IMG/VR virus record: IMGVR_UViG_3300044912_000025
Coordinates: 1-37,380 of that record
DNA: 37,380 nucleotides
Reading direction: 5' to 3' (one strand)
Source: a virus
Shown: positions 23,755 to 29,580 of the stretch, one piece after another
Numbering within the stretch: position 1 is the first letter of the stretch
Layout of the letters: every line of letters starts with the position of its first letter
Translations under genes and position numbers: made by a program
The notes under the pieces: generated by a model
Seen by the model: the letters and a program-made list of their open reading frames with translations, nothing else
Told to the model about the DNA's origin: nothing
The model's database searches: none

Positions 23755-23846
23755 TATTTTTCCTCCGCTTTGTCGTTATCTTCTTTAAGTTCTTCGTTAA
23801 GTTGTTTAAGTAGTTCTGCTACTTTTGCCCAGTCAATGTTATTCAT
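23754..23846 (-). CDS. 30-residue charged helical peptide
   Basis: MNNIDWAKVAELLKQLNEEL followed by KEDNDKAEEK. Strongly amphipathic with an acidic-basic tail. AAGGA precedes the ATG at a normal distance. It is coupled by TAATG to the membrane peptide and overlaps the upstream gene by 8 bases. Unknown function. Confidence 0.6.
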   Translation of the reverse strand: MNNIDWAKVAELLKQLNEELKEDNDKAEEK

Positions 23847-24012
23847 AATATTTATCCTTCATCTGTTGAATCATATCTTCAAGTTCATTTCTTTCATCGG
23901 CATCTAATCCCCACAACTCTTCTTTTCTTAACAAAGCACCTAATGCTCTATGCAAATCCCAGTAAGCTTTAATTGTTTGTTGTTCTGCTGGTGTTAAATC
24001 TGCGTATGCCAT
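23839..24012 (-). CDS. first gene of the minus-strand operon, small helical protein
   Basis: 57 residues: MAYADLTPAEQQTIKAYWDL, then HRALGALLRKEELWGL and an acidic end. AGGAG at a spacing of 7 bases is a strong ribosome site. It is the promoter-proximal gene after the promoter at 24051-24078, so it is probably made early and in quantity. Small helical proteins of this LTPAEQ pattern are common in podovirus early regions; function unknown. Confidence 0.7.
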   Translation of the reverse strand: MAYADLTPAEQQTIKAYWDLHRALGALLRKEELWGLDADERNELEDMIQQMKDKYYE

Positions 24013-24036
24013 CTCGTTCTCCTGTGTTAATATGTG

Positions 24037-24066
24037 TTGCGTTAGATATGATTATACAGATATAAA
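24037..24066 (+). promoter_or_regulatory. candidate sigma70-type promoter for the + strand early genes
   Basis: TTGCGT (24037-24042), an 18-base spacer and TATAAA (24061-24066) point toward the DUF1064 gene at 24137. It interleaves with the opposing promoter at 24051-24078, so the two would compete for polymerase. Weaker than its opposing partner by consensus match. Confidence 0.5.
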
Positions 24067-24078
24067 AACGTATTGCAA
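24051..24078 (-). promoter_or_regulatory. sigma70-type promoter of the minus-strand recombination operon
   Basis: On the minus strand TTGCAA (24078-24073), a 16-base spacer and a perfect TATAAT (24056-24051) lie about 40 bases before the first gene (24012). The surrounding 120 bases are strongly AT-rich, which eases opening. It probably drives all genes from 24012 down to 21335. Confidence 0.75.
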
Positions 24079-24136
24079 TATATAAATGCATAATTATTTC
24101 CATTATTTTTAATATTTTTTTAAAAAGCAGGTAAAT

Positions 24137-24487
24137 ATGTTTAAAAACAAAAAGATAGGTAACAAATATAATGCAAAAAAGACTGAAATTGATGGAATTA
24201 TTTTTCATAGTCGCAAAGAATCTGTGCGTTATGGCCAGCTAAAACTGTACGAAAAAGGTGGGTTAATTAAGGATCTCAGGCTGCAAGTTCCGTATGAGCT
24301 GATACCTAAGCTGGTGATCAATGGTAAGACCGAACGTGCTATTAAATATGTAGCAGACTTTGTATATATAGACACAGTAAACGGCAAAGAGATTGTAGAA
24401 GACTGTAAAGGTATGCGACTAGATGTGTATAAGATTAAGTATAGGCTAATGAAGCAAGTACACGGTATTGACATCAAAGAAACGTAA
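24137..24487 (+). CDS. DUF1064 nuclease-like protein
   Basis: 116 residues. The opening NKYNAKKTEIDGIIFHSRKE, the SVRYGQLKLYEKGG helix and the later YVADFVYID followed by IVEDCKGMR fit DUF1064, a compact PD-(D/E)xK nuclease-like family found in phages. Asp124-type acid/lysine placement is represented by E-D-C-K-G near residue 90. It may cut branched or foreign DNA; not proven. It is the first gene on the + strand after the divergent promoter region. A strong promoter for the next gene lies inside its 3' end. Confidence 0.75.
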   Translation: MFKNKKIGNKYNAKKTEIDGIIFHSRKESVRYGQLKLYEKGGLIKDLRLQVPYELIPKLVINGKTERAIKYVADFVYIDTVNGKEIVEDCKGMRLDVYKIKYRLMKQVHGIDIKET

Positions 24488-24496
24488 GCGTATATT
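24468..24496 (+). promoter_or_regulatory. strong consensus sigma70 promoter inside the 3' end of the DUF1064 gene
   Basis: TTGACA (24468-24473), a 17-base spacer and TATATT (24491-24496): a perfect -35, optimal spacing and a good -10. The predicted start of transcription is near 24503, just before the folded leader. It is the best promoter by consensus in the window. Confidence 0.85.
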
Positions 24497-24502
24497 ATAG
24501 AT

Positions 24503-24610
24503 CAAGTGGCATGATTAATGGCTTGGTCAAGAAGTCAAAATTAATGATGCCTCTGGTATCAGGGTTGTTATTTAGGTGCTTGACCCACCTATCTAGCAGC
24601 CCTTTTTTTT
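24503..24610 (+). ncRNA. structured leader or small RNA of about 108 nt ending in an intrinsic terminator
   Basis: From the predicted start, helix 1 pairs GGCATGATTAAT (24508-24519) with ATTAATGATGCC (24540-24551), 12 positions with one mismatch. Its large loop contains a small CTTG/CAAG hairpin. A terminator follows at 24561-24610. Between them CCTCTG and CAGGG (about 24550-24564) can pair and would disrupt both the foot of helix 1 and the terminator. That is the layout of a transcriptional switch. It matches no riboswitch class I know. An independent small RNA is the alternative. Confidence 0.6.
24561..24610 (+). terminator. two-part intrinsic terminator abutting the replisome-organiser ribosome site
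   Basis: AGGGTTGTT (24561-24569) pairs with AGCAGCCCT (24595-24603), nine pairs with two G-U. Inside, AGGTG (24574-24578) pairs with CACCT (24586-24590). T8 (24603-24610) follows. GGAG, the ribosome site of the next gene, starts at the very next base, so termination here would remove the whole downstream operon from the transcript. Confidence 0.8.
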
Positions 24611-24621
24611 GGAGTAAAAAT

Positions 24622-25275
24622 ATGGCTGAACGTAGAATGTTTGCAAAGACTATTATTGATAGCGATGCATTTTTAGATATGCCGTTATCAACACAGGCGC
24701 TGTACTTTCATTTATCTATGAGAGCTGATGATGATGGATTCATTAATAACGCTAAAAAGATCCAGCGTATGCTTGGATGTGCTGATGATGATCTAAAGAT
24801 ATTGCTATCTAAAAACTTTATCATTCCTTTTGAAACTGGCGTGTGCGTAATTAAGCATTGGAAGATACACAACTTAATACAAAAAGATAGGTACAAACCT
24901 ACTGTTTACGTTGAGCATAAAGAACAATTATCTTTAAAAAACAATAACGTATATACAATGGATACTGTATGTATCCAAGATGTATCCAAAGTGGAAGCAC
25001 AGGTTAGTATAGGTAAGGCTAGTTTAGGTCAGGATAAAAACATATACACCGAAGATTTTACAATCTTCTGGACTGCGTATCCAAAAAAGACAGGTAAGGA
25101 TGCAGCATACAAATCATGGACTAAAGCTAAACCTAGACTTGATGACGTAATGTACGCATTATCTTGGCAGCAGGATAGTGATCAATGGAAGCGTGGATAT
25201 ATACCTAACCCAGCTACTTACTTGAATCAAGGCAGATGGAAGGATGAAGAGCCAGTTGAAGGAGTTCCATTTTGA
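24622..25275 (+). CDS. phage replisome organiser / DnaD-DnaT-like replication protein
   Basis: 217 residues from the ATG at 24622, placed by GGAG seven bases upstream. The opening AERRMFAKTIIDSDAFLDMP, with STQALYFHLSMRADDDGFI and the following helix, is a common phage replication-initiation winged helix. The C-terminal part FTIFWTAYPKKTGKDAAYKS and YIPNPATYLNQGRWKDE is the DnaT/DnaD-like tail that meets helicase loaders or single-stranded DNA. It would recruit host helicase to the phage origin. The leader RNA controls access to it. The neighbouring helicase-loader candidate at 25753 supports this role. Confidence 0.8.
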   Translation: MAERRMFAKTIIDSDAFLDMPLSTQALYFHLSMRADDDGFINNAKKIQRMLGCADDDLKILLSKNFIIPFETGVCVIKHWKIHNLIQKDRYKPTVYVEHKEQLSLKNNNVYTMDTVCIQDVSKVEAQVSIGKASLGQDKNIYTEDFTIFWTAYPKKTGKDAAYKSWTKAKPRLDDVMYALSWQQDSDQWKRGYIPNPATYLNQGRWKDEEPVEGVPF

Positions 25276-25760
25276 ACAGGTTCGCTGAGTGCATGGAACG
25301 AGGTAGAAGTGCAGAAAAGCGATTTGCTGAACAGTATCTTACTGACGTTGTATGGGCTACCAAAGAGCAGGATATGTATGAGCATTGGGATGTGATGGGT
25401 ATATTTAACGGTAAGCGTTATACGTTTGACGTTAAGACATCAAAGAGAATTGATCCTAAGTTCGAGCATCACCAAAACGATTCATTCTGGATTGAGGGAA
25501 CTAATGTTAATGGCAAGAAGGGATGGATCAAGGGAGATGCTGATTACATTGTGTTTGAGAGGGCATACAATTGGTGCGTTGCTGATCGCAAGAAGCTGCA
25601 CGAATGGATTAAGTTTAAATTAAAAGAGAATGGATGTAAGATAGGCAAAGGACACTACGAGATTTACCAGAGGGCAGGTAGACAGGACAAGGTAACCTTT
25701 GCTAGATATTCTGACATTCCTAGTGACGTAGCATATTTTTTGGAGAAGAGTAATGATTGA
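25272..25760 (+). CDS. PD-(D/E)xK nuclease-like protein, TTG start
   Basis: 162 residues from TTG at 25272. AAGGAG at normal distance and a TTGA overlap with the previous stop favour this start over the ATG at 25293. Glu15, then WDVMG with Asp40, and FDVKTSK with Asp53-Val-Lys55 form a PD-(D/E)xK-type active site. Later residues are basic (KKLHEWIKFKLKENG) as for DNA binding. Such small nucleases in phages process recombination or replication intermediates or attack host DNA. Its place between two replication genes suggests a role there. Confidence 0.7.
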   Translation: MNRFAECMERGRSAEKRFAEQYLTDVVWATKEQDMYEHWDVMGIFNGKRYTFDVKTSKRIDPKFEHHQNDSFWIEGTNVNGKKGWIKGDADYIVFERAYNWCVADRKKLHEWIKFKLKENGCKIGKGHYEIYQRAGRQDKVTFARYSDIPSDVAYFLEKSND

Positions 25761-26178
25761 ACATGATAAAAAACAATTTAAGGCCATGATGACAGCATTG
25801 ACTGTCCTGTATGGTAAACGTGATCTTGATCAGGAACTATTGCGTATCTGGTACGGCAAGCTTAAACGCTTTGATGTAGACATGGTAAGCAAGGCATTCG
25901 ACAAGTGGGTAGACAATAACAAGTATATGCCATTGCCTGTAGACATCATTGATCTATGCAAGGCACAAGAGGCTCGTGTAATTACTTCAGCGTTACCGAA
26001 ACCTGTACACACGCCAGAGCAGATCAAAGAGAATCAGGAACGACTTAACCGTGAGCTGGCCAAGATGAAGCCTAAGCGTGATCACAAGGCATGGGCTAAG
26101 GACATCATGAAGACACCAGAGATGTACCCAGATATTTCATTAAGATTTGCAAAAGAAGCATTGCACATAACGGATTAG
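25753..26178 (+). CDS. helicase-loader-like phage replication protein
   Basis: 141 residues. The N-terminal helical bundle (KKQFKAMMTALTVLYGKRDL, then LRIWYGKLKRFDVDMVSKAF and YMPLPVDIIDLC) resembles the helicase loader / inhibitor proteins of phages such as SPP1 gp39 type. The C-terminal half is charged and extended, typical of a helicase-binding tail. It follows the replisome organiser and nuclease with an 8-base overlap. GGAG precedes the ATG. The phage has no helicase of its own, so the partner would be host DnaB. Confidence 0.65.
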   Translation: MIEHDKKQFKAMMTALTVLYGKRDLDQELLRIWYGKLKRFDVDMVSKAFDKWVDNNKYMPLPVDIIDLCKAQEARVITSALPKPVHTPEQIKENQERLNRELAKMKPKRDHKAWAKDIMKTPEMYPDISLRFAKEALHITD

Positions 26179-26187
26179 TGATATAAT
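26161..26187 (+). promoter_or_regulatory. extended -10 promoter for the SPFH gene
   Basis: TATAAT (26182-26187) is preceded by TG with one base between (TGATATAAT), an extended -10. TTGCAC (26161-26166) at a short 15-base spacing may act as a -35. It starts inside the 3' end of the loader gene. A hairpin follows directly at the expected transcript start. Confidence 0.65.
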
Positions 26188-26194
26188 GTATTGC

Positions 26195-26211
26195 ATGATC
26201 ATTTAGATCAT
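26195..26211 (+). promoter_or_regulatory. 6-bp palindromic hairpin at the SPFH transcript start
   Basis: ATGATC (26195-26200) and GATCAT (26206-26211) around ATTTA. It would form at or just after the transcription start and contains two GATC sites. It could be a 5' stabilising stem or a repressor operator. Confidence 0.45.
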
Positions 26212-26228
26212 TAACTAGGAGAAGAGAA

Positions 26229-27083
26229 ATGATGGTAATTTTAGGTTTAACTGGCACGACTATTTTGGTATTTGCATTCTTATTTTTTATTGATGCAATT
26301 ACTAATGTAAGAAATGCAGCGCTTACTGTTCTAGCTGTGTTTGTATTATCTTTTGTATTAAGTTCATTCACAATTATTTCTGCTGGACATCAAGGTGTGC
26401 AGGTAACAATGGGTGAAGTTAATATGAAAACACTTAACGAAGGTCTTCATTTTGTTAATCCAATTTCAGATGTGCATGACGTAAGCGTTCGTGTTGCTAA
26501 AGCTGAATTAAAAAACGCAAACGCTGGTACTAAAGACTTACAAATTGTTCACACGGATATTGTTGTCAACTATAGATTAGATGGTAACAAAATCGCTCAC
26601 GTTTACAAAGAATTTGGATTAGAGTTAGAAGACAAGATTTTATTGCCAGCAGTAAACGAGTCTTTTAAAGCTATTACTGCACATTACAATTCAGAAGAGT
26701 TGATCACAAAACGTGATGAGGTATCTCATGCAATTAATGAGGCACTTCAAGCTAAGGTTTCTAAGTATGGATTGATAGTATCTGAGATCTCACTTGTAAA
26801 CTTTGGATTTTCTGCACAATACCAAGCTGCTATTGAGCAAAAAGTAATTGCAACTCAACAGAAATTAAAGGCAGAGCAAGATCTGAGTCGTATTCAAGTT
26901 GAGGCAGAGCAGAATATTGCTAAGGCTAAAGGTGAGGCTGAATCTATCCGCATTCAAGCGCAAGCAATTCAAAATCAAGGTGGTAAGGATTATGTTCAGT
27001 TGCAAGCAATTGGTAAGTGGGATGGTAAGTTACCTACATACATGATGGGCAATGCAACACCAATGATTAACATTAAGGATTAA
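26229..27083 (+). CDS. SPFH / prohibitin (band 7) family membrane protein
   Basis: 284 residues (a start at 26232 is equally possible). Two N-terminal hydrophobic segments (about 4-25 and 30-52) precede the SPFH core: IISAGHQGVQVTMGEV, then TLNEGLHFVNPI and VHTDIVVNYRLDGNKIAHVY. A long coiled coil follows (about 198-255, EAEQNIAKAKGEAESIRIQA). This is the order seen in HflC, prohibitin and stomatin. Host members scaffold membranes and regulate the FtsH protease. A phage copy could protect phage proteins from FtsH or modify the membrane against superinfection. It has its own promoter and AGGAG site. Confidence 0.9.
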   Translation: MMVILGLTGTTILVFAFLFFIDAITNVRNAALTVLAVFVLSFVLSSFTIISAGHQGVQVTMGEVNMKTLNEGLHFVNPISDVHDVSVRVAKAELKNANAGTKDLQIVHTDIVVNYRLDGNKIAHVYKEFGLELEDKILLPAVNESFKAITAHYNSEELITKRDEVSHAINEALQAKVSKYGLIVSEISLVNFGFSAQYQAAIEQKVIATQQKLKAEQDLSRIQVEAEQNIAKAKGEAESIRIQAQAIQNQGGKDYVQLQAIGKWDGKLPTYMMGNATPMINIKD

Positions 27084-27085
27084 TT

Positions 27086-27334
27086 ATGAAATGGCTGCTC
27101 GTATTATTATTTGTATCTGGTAACTGTATGGCAGAAAACAGAGCTATCAGCGATATACTAAATGCATACGCAAGGCAGCCAATAGTAATTGTTGTGCAGC
27201 CAAACAATCTTTACCCTAACCCACCAGCATACTTGCCTCCAGTAAGAGGTCAGGTACTAGATCAAGCAGACTTTGGTGGTGCAAGGTTACATGAAACACA
27301 ACCAATTAACTTACTAGGAAGCAACGATGAATAA
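27086..27334 (+). CDS. small exported protein
   Basis: 82 residues with a signal peptide (MKWLLVLLFVSGNCMA, cleavage likely before ENRA). The mature part has helix ISDILNAYARQP, then a Pro/Asn/Tyr-rich segment and an acidic end. Cys14 lies near a possible lipobox, but the VSGNC order is not canonical, so secretion by signal peptidase I is preferred. It follows the SPFH gene by two bases and may act with it at the envelope. Its stop region overlaps the next start. Confidence 0.65.
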   Translation: MKWLLVLLFVSGNCMAENRAISDILNAYARQPIVIVVQPNNLYPNPPAYLPPVRGQVLDQADFGGARLHETQPINLLGSNDE

Positions 27335-27512
27335 AAAAGGGCGCAAGCCATACCCAGTTGAGATGAGATGCGTGACTACATCATTACGATTACGGCCAGA
27401 TCGCTTGGCTAAGTATAAAGAGCTAGGTGGAGTTAAGTGGTTAAATGATCAGATTGACAAAGAACGAATAAAAGATTTTAACAATGCAATTAAAAGCATG
27501 ATTTATAAGTAG
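27327..27512 (+). CDS. small basic ribbon-helix-helix-like protein
   Basis: 61 residues. The pattern VTTSLRLRPDRLAKYKELGG then VKWLNDQIDKERIK fits a short beta strand followed by two helices, as in Arc/MetJ-type DNA-binding proteins. The N-terminus is basic (KKGRKPYP). Possibly a phage early regulator. It overlaps the preceding gene by eight bases. Confidence 0.6.
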   Translation: MNKKGRKPYPVEMRCVTTSLRLRPDRLAKYKELGGVKWLNDQIDKERIKDFNNAIKSMIYK

Positions 27513-27521
27513 GAGAAGAGC

Positions 27522-27818
27522 ATGGTACAGCATAAATGGCATAAAGAAATAAAAGCATGGGCTGATGGCATAGAGGTTCAATGGAAAGCATACGCTACAG
27601 AATTTGAATGGATGGATGTAGGAGATGGTAGACCTATGTGGCATAGAGATGATGTTGAGTTCCGCATTAAACCACAGCCTAAAGAGCCACAGTATTTGTC
27701 TGTCTGGTTAAACAAAGAAGATAGCGATGTATTTTTAGATATAGGATTGCCAAGTGGAGTGTTAGAAGATAGCTATTATAAATACTTAGGAAAATTTCAA
27801 TTAGAGGTGGATGATTGA
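27522..27818 (+). CDS. small conserved phage protein
   Basis: 98 residues opening MVQHKWHKEIKAWADGIEVQ, a pattern I know from many phage early genes (HKEIKAWADG, then a W-rich aromatic stretch FEWMDVGDGRPMWH). The C-terminal half is acidic. No catalytic motif. GGAG is 8 bases upstream. Unknown function. Confidence 0.65.
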   Translation: MVQHKWHKEIKAWADGIEVQWKAYATEFEWMDVGDGRPMWHRDDVEFRIKPQPKEPQYLSVWLNKEDSDVFLDIGLPSGVLEDSYYKYLGKFQLEVDD

Positions 27819-28030
27819 AGTGGCAACAAGTAGACAAGTATCACCTTAAAAGTGTTGCAACCCATTCTATATTTTATATAAGCAAATCAATGATATGCGA
27901 AAAAGTTATATATGAGCTGTGGAATGGTAATAAATGGTTATATAAATCGGAGAAGATAGAAGATGCAAAAGCACAAGCCATTCAACATAACAAAGAGCAA
28001 CCTACCAGTATTAGTAGCAAAGCTAAATGA
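27815..28030 (+). CDS. small phage protein with TTG start
   Basis: 71 residues starting at TTG, which overlaps the previous stop (TTGA) and has GAGGTGG upstream; no ATG or GTG lies nearby in frame. The core KWQQVDKYHLKSVATHSIFY and ELWNGNKWLYKSEKIEDAKA looks like a small beta-strand domain. It overlaps the next gene by 68 bases. Unknown function. Confidence 0.55.
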   Translation: MKWQQVDKYHLKSVATHSIFYISKSMICEKVIYELWNGNKWLYKSEKIEDAKAQAIQHNKEQPTSISSKAK

Positions 28031-28325
28031 TTTAGTAGAGGTAGAGGGCAATTGGCAAGTGTTGATTAAAGAGCGCAATAGTGATCGTAGCGTAGAGCAG
28101 AATGCAAGGCTATGGGAGCTATATAGCAGCGTAGGTAATTATCTAGGCTATACGGCAGAAGAGATGCACGACCTGATGGGATATAAGTTCTTGCTGATTG
28201 AAAAGAATATTGGCAGAGAAAAGGTGACAAAAGTCCAGAGTACGACTAAACTATCGGTTAAGGATATGGGCGAGTATCAAGAGAAGATACAAGCGTGGGC
28301 AAGTAACTTAGGATGGAGCTGGTAA
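27963..28325 (+). CDS. ninB: NinB-like recombination protein
   Basis: 120 residues. WQVLIKERNSDRSVEQNARL (residues 31-50) with WELYSSVGNYLGYTAEEMHD and MGYKFL is diagnostic of the NinB/Orf family. Lambda NinB binds single-stranded DNA and SSB and stands in for host RecFOR in recombination. The first 20 residues (MQKHKPFNITKSN) extend beyond the usual start and overlap the preceding gene by 68 bases. With the DUF1071 protein, SSB and Ref it completes a recombination set. Confidence 0.85.
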   Translation: MQKHKPFNITKSNLPVLVAKLNDLVEVEGNWQVLIKERNSDRSVEQNARLWELYSSVGNYLGYTAEEMHDLMGYKFLLIEKNIGREKVTKVQSTTKLSVKDMGEYQEKIQAWASNLGWSW

Positions 28326-28459
28326 TGTGGGTACTGCTAGACGATGAAGGACAACCTGTTAGATACTTCGACTATCCTGCAGAGGGTACAGTTGAGGTTG
28401 TTGAGCCTAAGCTGACGTTTGAAGAGATGCTAGATAAATTCGGAGAAGCGTTACTATGA
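28325..28459 (+). CDS. 44-residue phage protein
   Basis: MWVLLDDEGQPVRYFDYPAE followed by VVEPKLTFEEMLDKFGEALL. An acidic protein with strand then helix. GGAG six bases before the ATG, TAATG overlap with NinB and ATGA overlap with the next gene support it. Short phage proteins of the form WVLxDDEGxPVRYFDYP are common beside NinB. Unknown function. Confidence 0.65.
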   Translation: MWVLLDDEGQPVRYFDYPAEGTVEVVEPKLTFEEMLDKFGEALL

Positions 28460-28611
28460 ATAAAGACGAAGTAATAGAGATATGGGTAATTGGGTTGATA
28501 ATATTAAGCATATTTATAGCATCAATTTATTTCTTTGGTGGATACGGATTGCTTACATTTTTATGTGTTGCTTTAGCACTTTGTGCAGCAGGAGAAGATG
28601 TTGGATACTAA
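28456..28611 (+). CDS. 51-residue membrane protein with two hydrophobic segments
   Basis: Residues about 9-28 (IWVIGLIILSIFIASIYFFG) and 29-46 (GYGLLTFLCVALALCAAG) are hydrophobic, so two spans are likely. The ATG overlaps the preceding stop (ATGA). Small membrane proteins in phage early operons often act in superinfection exclusion or host takeover; no motif proves this. Its 3' end overlaps a short remnant reading frame. Confidence 0.65.
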   Translation: MNKDEVIEIWVIGLIILSIFIASIYFFGGYGLLTFLCVALALCAAGEDVGY

Positions 28612-28642
28612 AGACGAATCATTAAAGGAAAAGAACACATGA
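28598..28642 (+). pseudogene. 14-codon gene remnant sharing its tail with the next gene
   Basis: The frame ATG to TGA encodes a 14-residue peptide ending SLKEKNT. The next gene (28639-28830) ends TLKEKNT from the repeated DNA at 28809-28831. This looks like the tail of a lost copy rather than a functional peptide. Its GGAG lies only a few bases from the ATG. Confidence 0.4.
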
Positions 28643-28643
28643 T
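28621..28643 (+). repeat. 23-bp direct repeat, first copy (second at 28809-28831)
   Basis: The sequence starts ATTAAAGGAAAAGAACACAT and ends GAT. An identical copy lies 188 bases further on. In both places it provides the end of one gene (coding LKEKNT and stop), the AAAGGA ribosome site and the ATG of the next gene. Confidence 0.9.
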
Positions 28644-28830
28644 AGTTCCTAAAATAACGTTACCTGAAAATGAGTATAGCCGTATGGTTCACTATACAAC
28701 TAGGAGCAACCCTGAATATCATTACCGAGAACTAGAACGTATTAAAACAGGCACGTGGTTTTTTGGTTTGTTTAACACGTATAAGTACGAATGGTCAGAG
28801 TGGAAAACATTAAAGGAAAAGAACACATGA
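28639..28830 (+). CDS. small phage protein
   Basis: 63 residues: a Tyr/Arg/Trp-rich sequence with EYSRMVHYTTRSNPEYHYRE and TGTWFFGLFNTYKYEWSEWK. AAAGGA precedes the ATG by 8 bases inside the 23-bp repeat. Its last residues LKEKNT come from the second copy of the repeat. Unknown function. Flanking repeats suggest it was inserted or duplicated as a unit. Confidence 0.6.
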   Translation: MIVPKITLPENEYSRMVHYTTRSNPEYHYRELERIKTGTWFFGLFNTYKYEWSEWKTLKEKNT

Positions 28831-28831
28831 T
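28809..28831 (+). repeat. 23-bp direct repeat, second copy
   Basis: Identical to 28621-28643; here it ends the gene at 28830 and starts the SGNH hydrolase gene at 28827. Confidence 0.9.
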
Positions 28832-29246
28832 TGATTGCTTAATTATTGGTGACAGCATTGCATTAGGTGCTGCTATGTACAAGCCAGAGTGTCGAACACT
28901 TGCTAAAGGTGGCATTAACTCACAGCAATGGAATCGTAAGTGGCAGTATGAACCATTGAAGGCTGCAAGCGTATTAATCAGCTTGGGCAGCAATGATCAC
29001 AAGTGGGTGAAGACTAAGCAAGAGCTGGTAAAGATTAGGAGCGAGGTCAAGGCTGACAGAGTTTACTGGGTGCTACCTGAAGGCAACCTACCTGCTGGTG
29101 GTGTAGACATTAACGATGTGCGTAGGATGGTGCTAGAGGTTGCAGATGATTACGGTGACCATGTGATTCCTATCATGCATATATCAAGAGATGGAATACA
29201 TCCAACTGGAAAAGGATATAAAGAGATTGTGGAGGAGTTTAAATGA
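28827..29246 (+). CDS. SGNH/GDSL-type hydrolase
   Basis: 139 residues from the ATG at 28827 (ATGA overlap; AAAGGA upstream). All four SGNH blocks are visible: IIGDSIALG with Ser10, GGINSQQW with Gly29, SLGSNDH with Asn56, and DGIHPTGKGY with Asp122 and His125. The family hydrolyses esters of lipids or polysaccharides. Length is short for the family. No signal peptide is present, so it acts in the cytoplasm or is released by lysis or packaged. In the middle of the early operon it may remove acetyl groups from host polymers or act on host metabolites; substrate unknown. Confidence 0.85.
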   Translation: MIDCLIIGDSIALGAAMYKPECRTLAKGGINSQQWNRKWQYEPLKAASVLISLGSNDHKWVKTKQELVKIRSEVKADRVYWVLPEGNLPAGGVDINDVRRMVLEVADDYGDHVIPIMHISRDGIHPTGKGYKEIVEEFK

Positions 29247-29428
29247 TTGATGAAGTGCCAACACTAAAGCTACACGGCCTTTGCAAGTTTACACCAGCTC
29301 AGGTAAGAGAGATGAGAGCAAAGATGGCTGCTGGCGTTCCAAACAAAGTAATATCAATTGATTACAACATTGATAAAACGTCATTGACTAGGCTGAAGTT
29401 CCATAAAACATACAAGGGAATTGTATAA
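29243..29428 (+). CDS. small helix-turn-helix-like protein
   Basis: 61 residues. The block FTPAQVREMRAKMAAGVPNK then VISIDYNIDKTSLTRLKFHK has the spacing of an HTH, like those in phage and homing-endonuclease DNA-binding modules. ATGA overlap with the SGNH gene. Probably binds DNA; target unknown. Confidence 0.65.
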   Translation: MIDEVPTLKLHGLCKFTPAQVREMRAKMAAGVPNKVISIDYNIDKTSLTRLKFHKTYKGIV

Positions 29429-29580
29429 TGCTGATAACAGTTAAGGACTACCTGCTGTGCTACTCACCATCCTATGCGCTAGGCGTAGCGACAGGTCTGT
29501 TGCTTGCCATTGGATTACGACATAGACCAAGTAAGACTGCAATGTGGAGGCGCAAGAATGTCGGTAAACGAGTTTATTAA
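29428..29580 (+). CDS. 50-residue membrane protein with a basic tail
   Basis: One hydrophobic stretch around residues 15-30 (PSYALGVATGLLLAIG) is followed by a strongly basic tail with RHRPSK and WRRKN. TAATG overlap with the previous gene. It overlaps the next gene by 23 bases in another frame. Unknown function; confidence is modest as no ribosome site besides coupling is seen. Confidence 0.5.
   Translation: MLITVKDYLLCYSPSYALGVATGLLLAIGLRHRPSKTAMWRRKNVGKRVY

Noticed and set aside
24511-24621. Longer start for the replisome organiser at 24511
   Set aside because: It would translate the folded leader and the terminator T-run into a non-family N-terminus; the ATG at 24622 has GGAG at the right distance and begins at the family's usual start.
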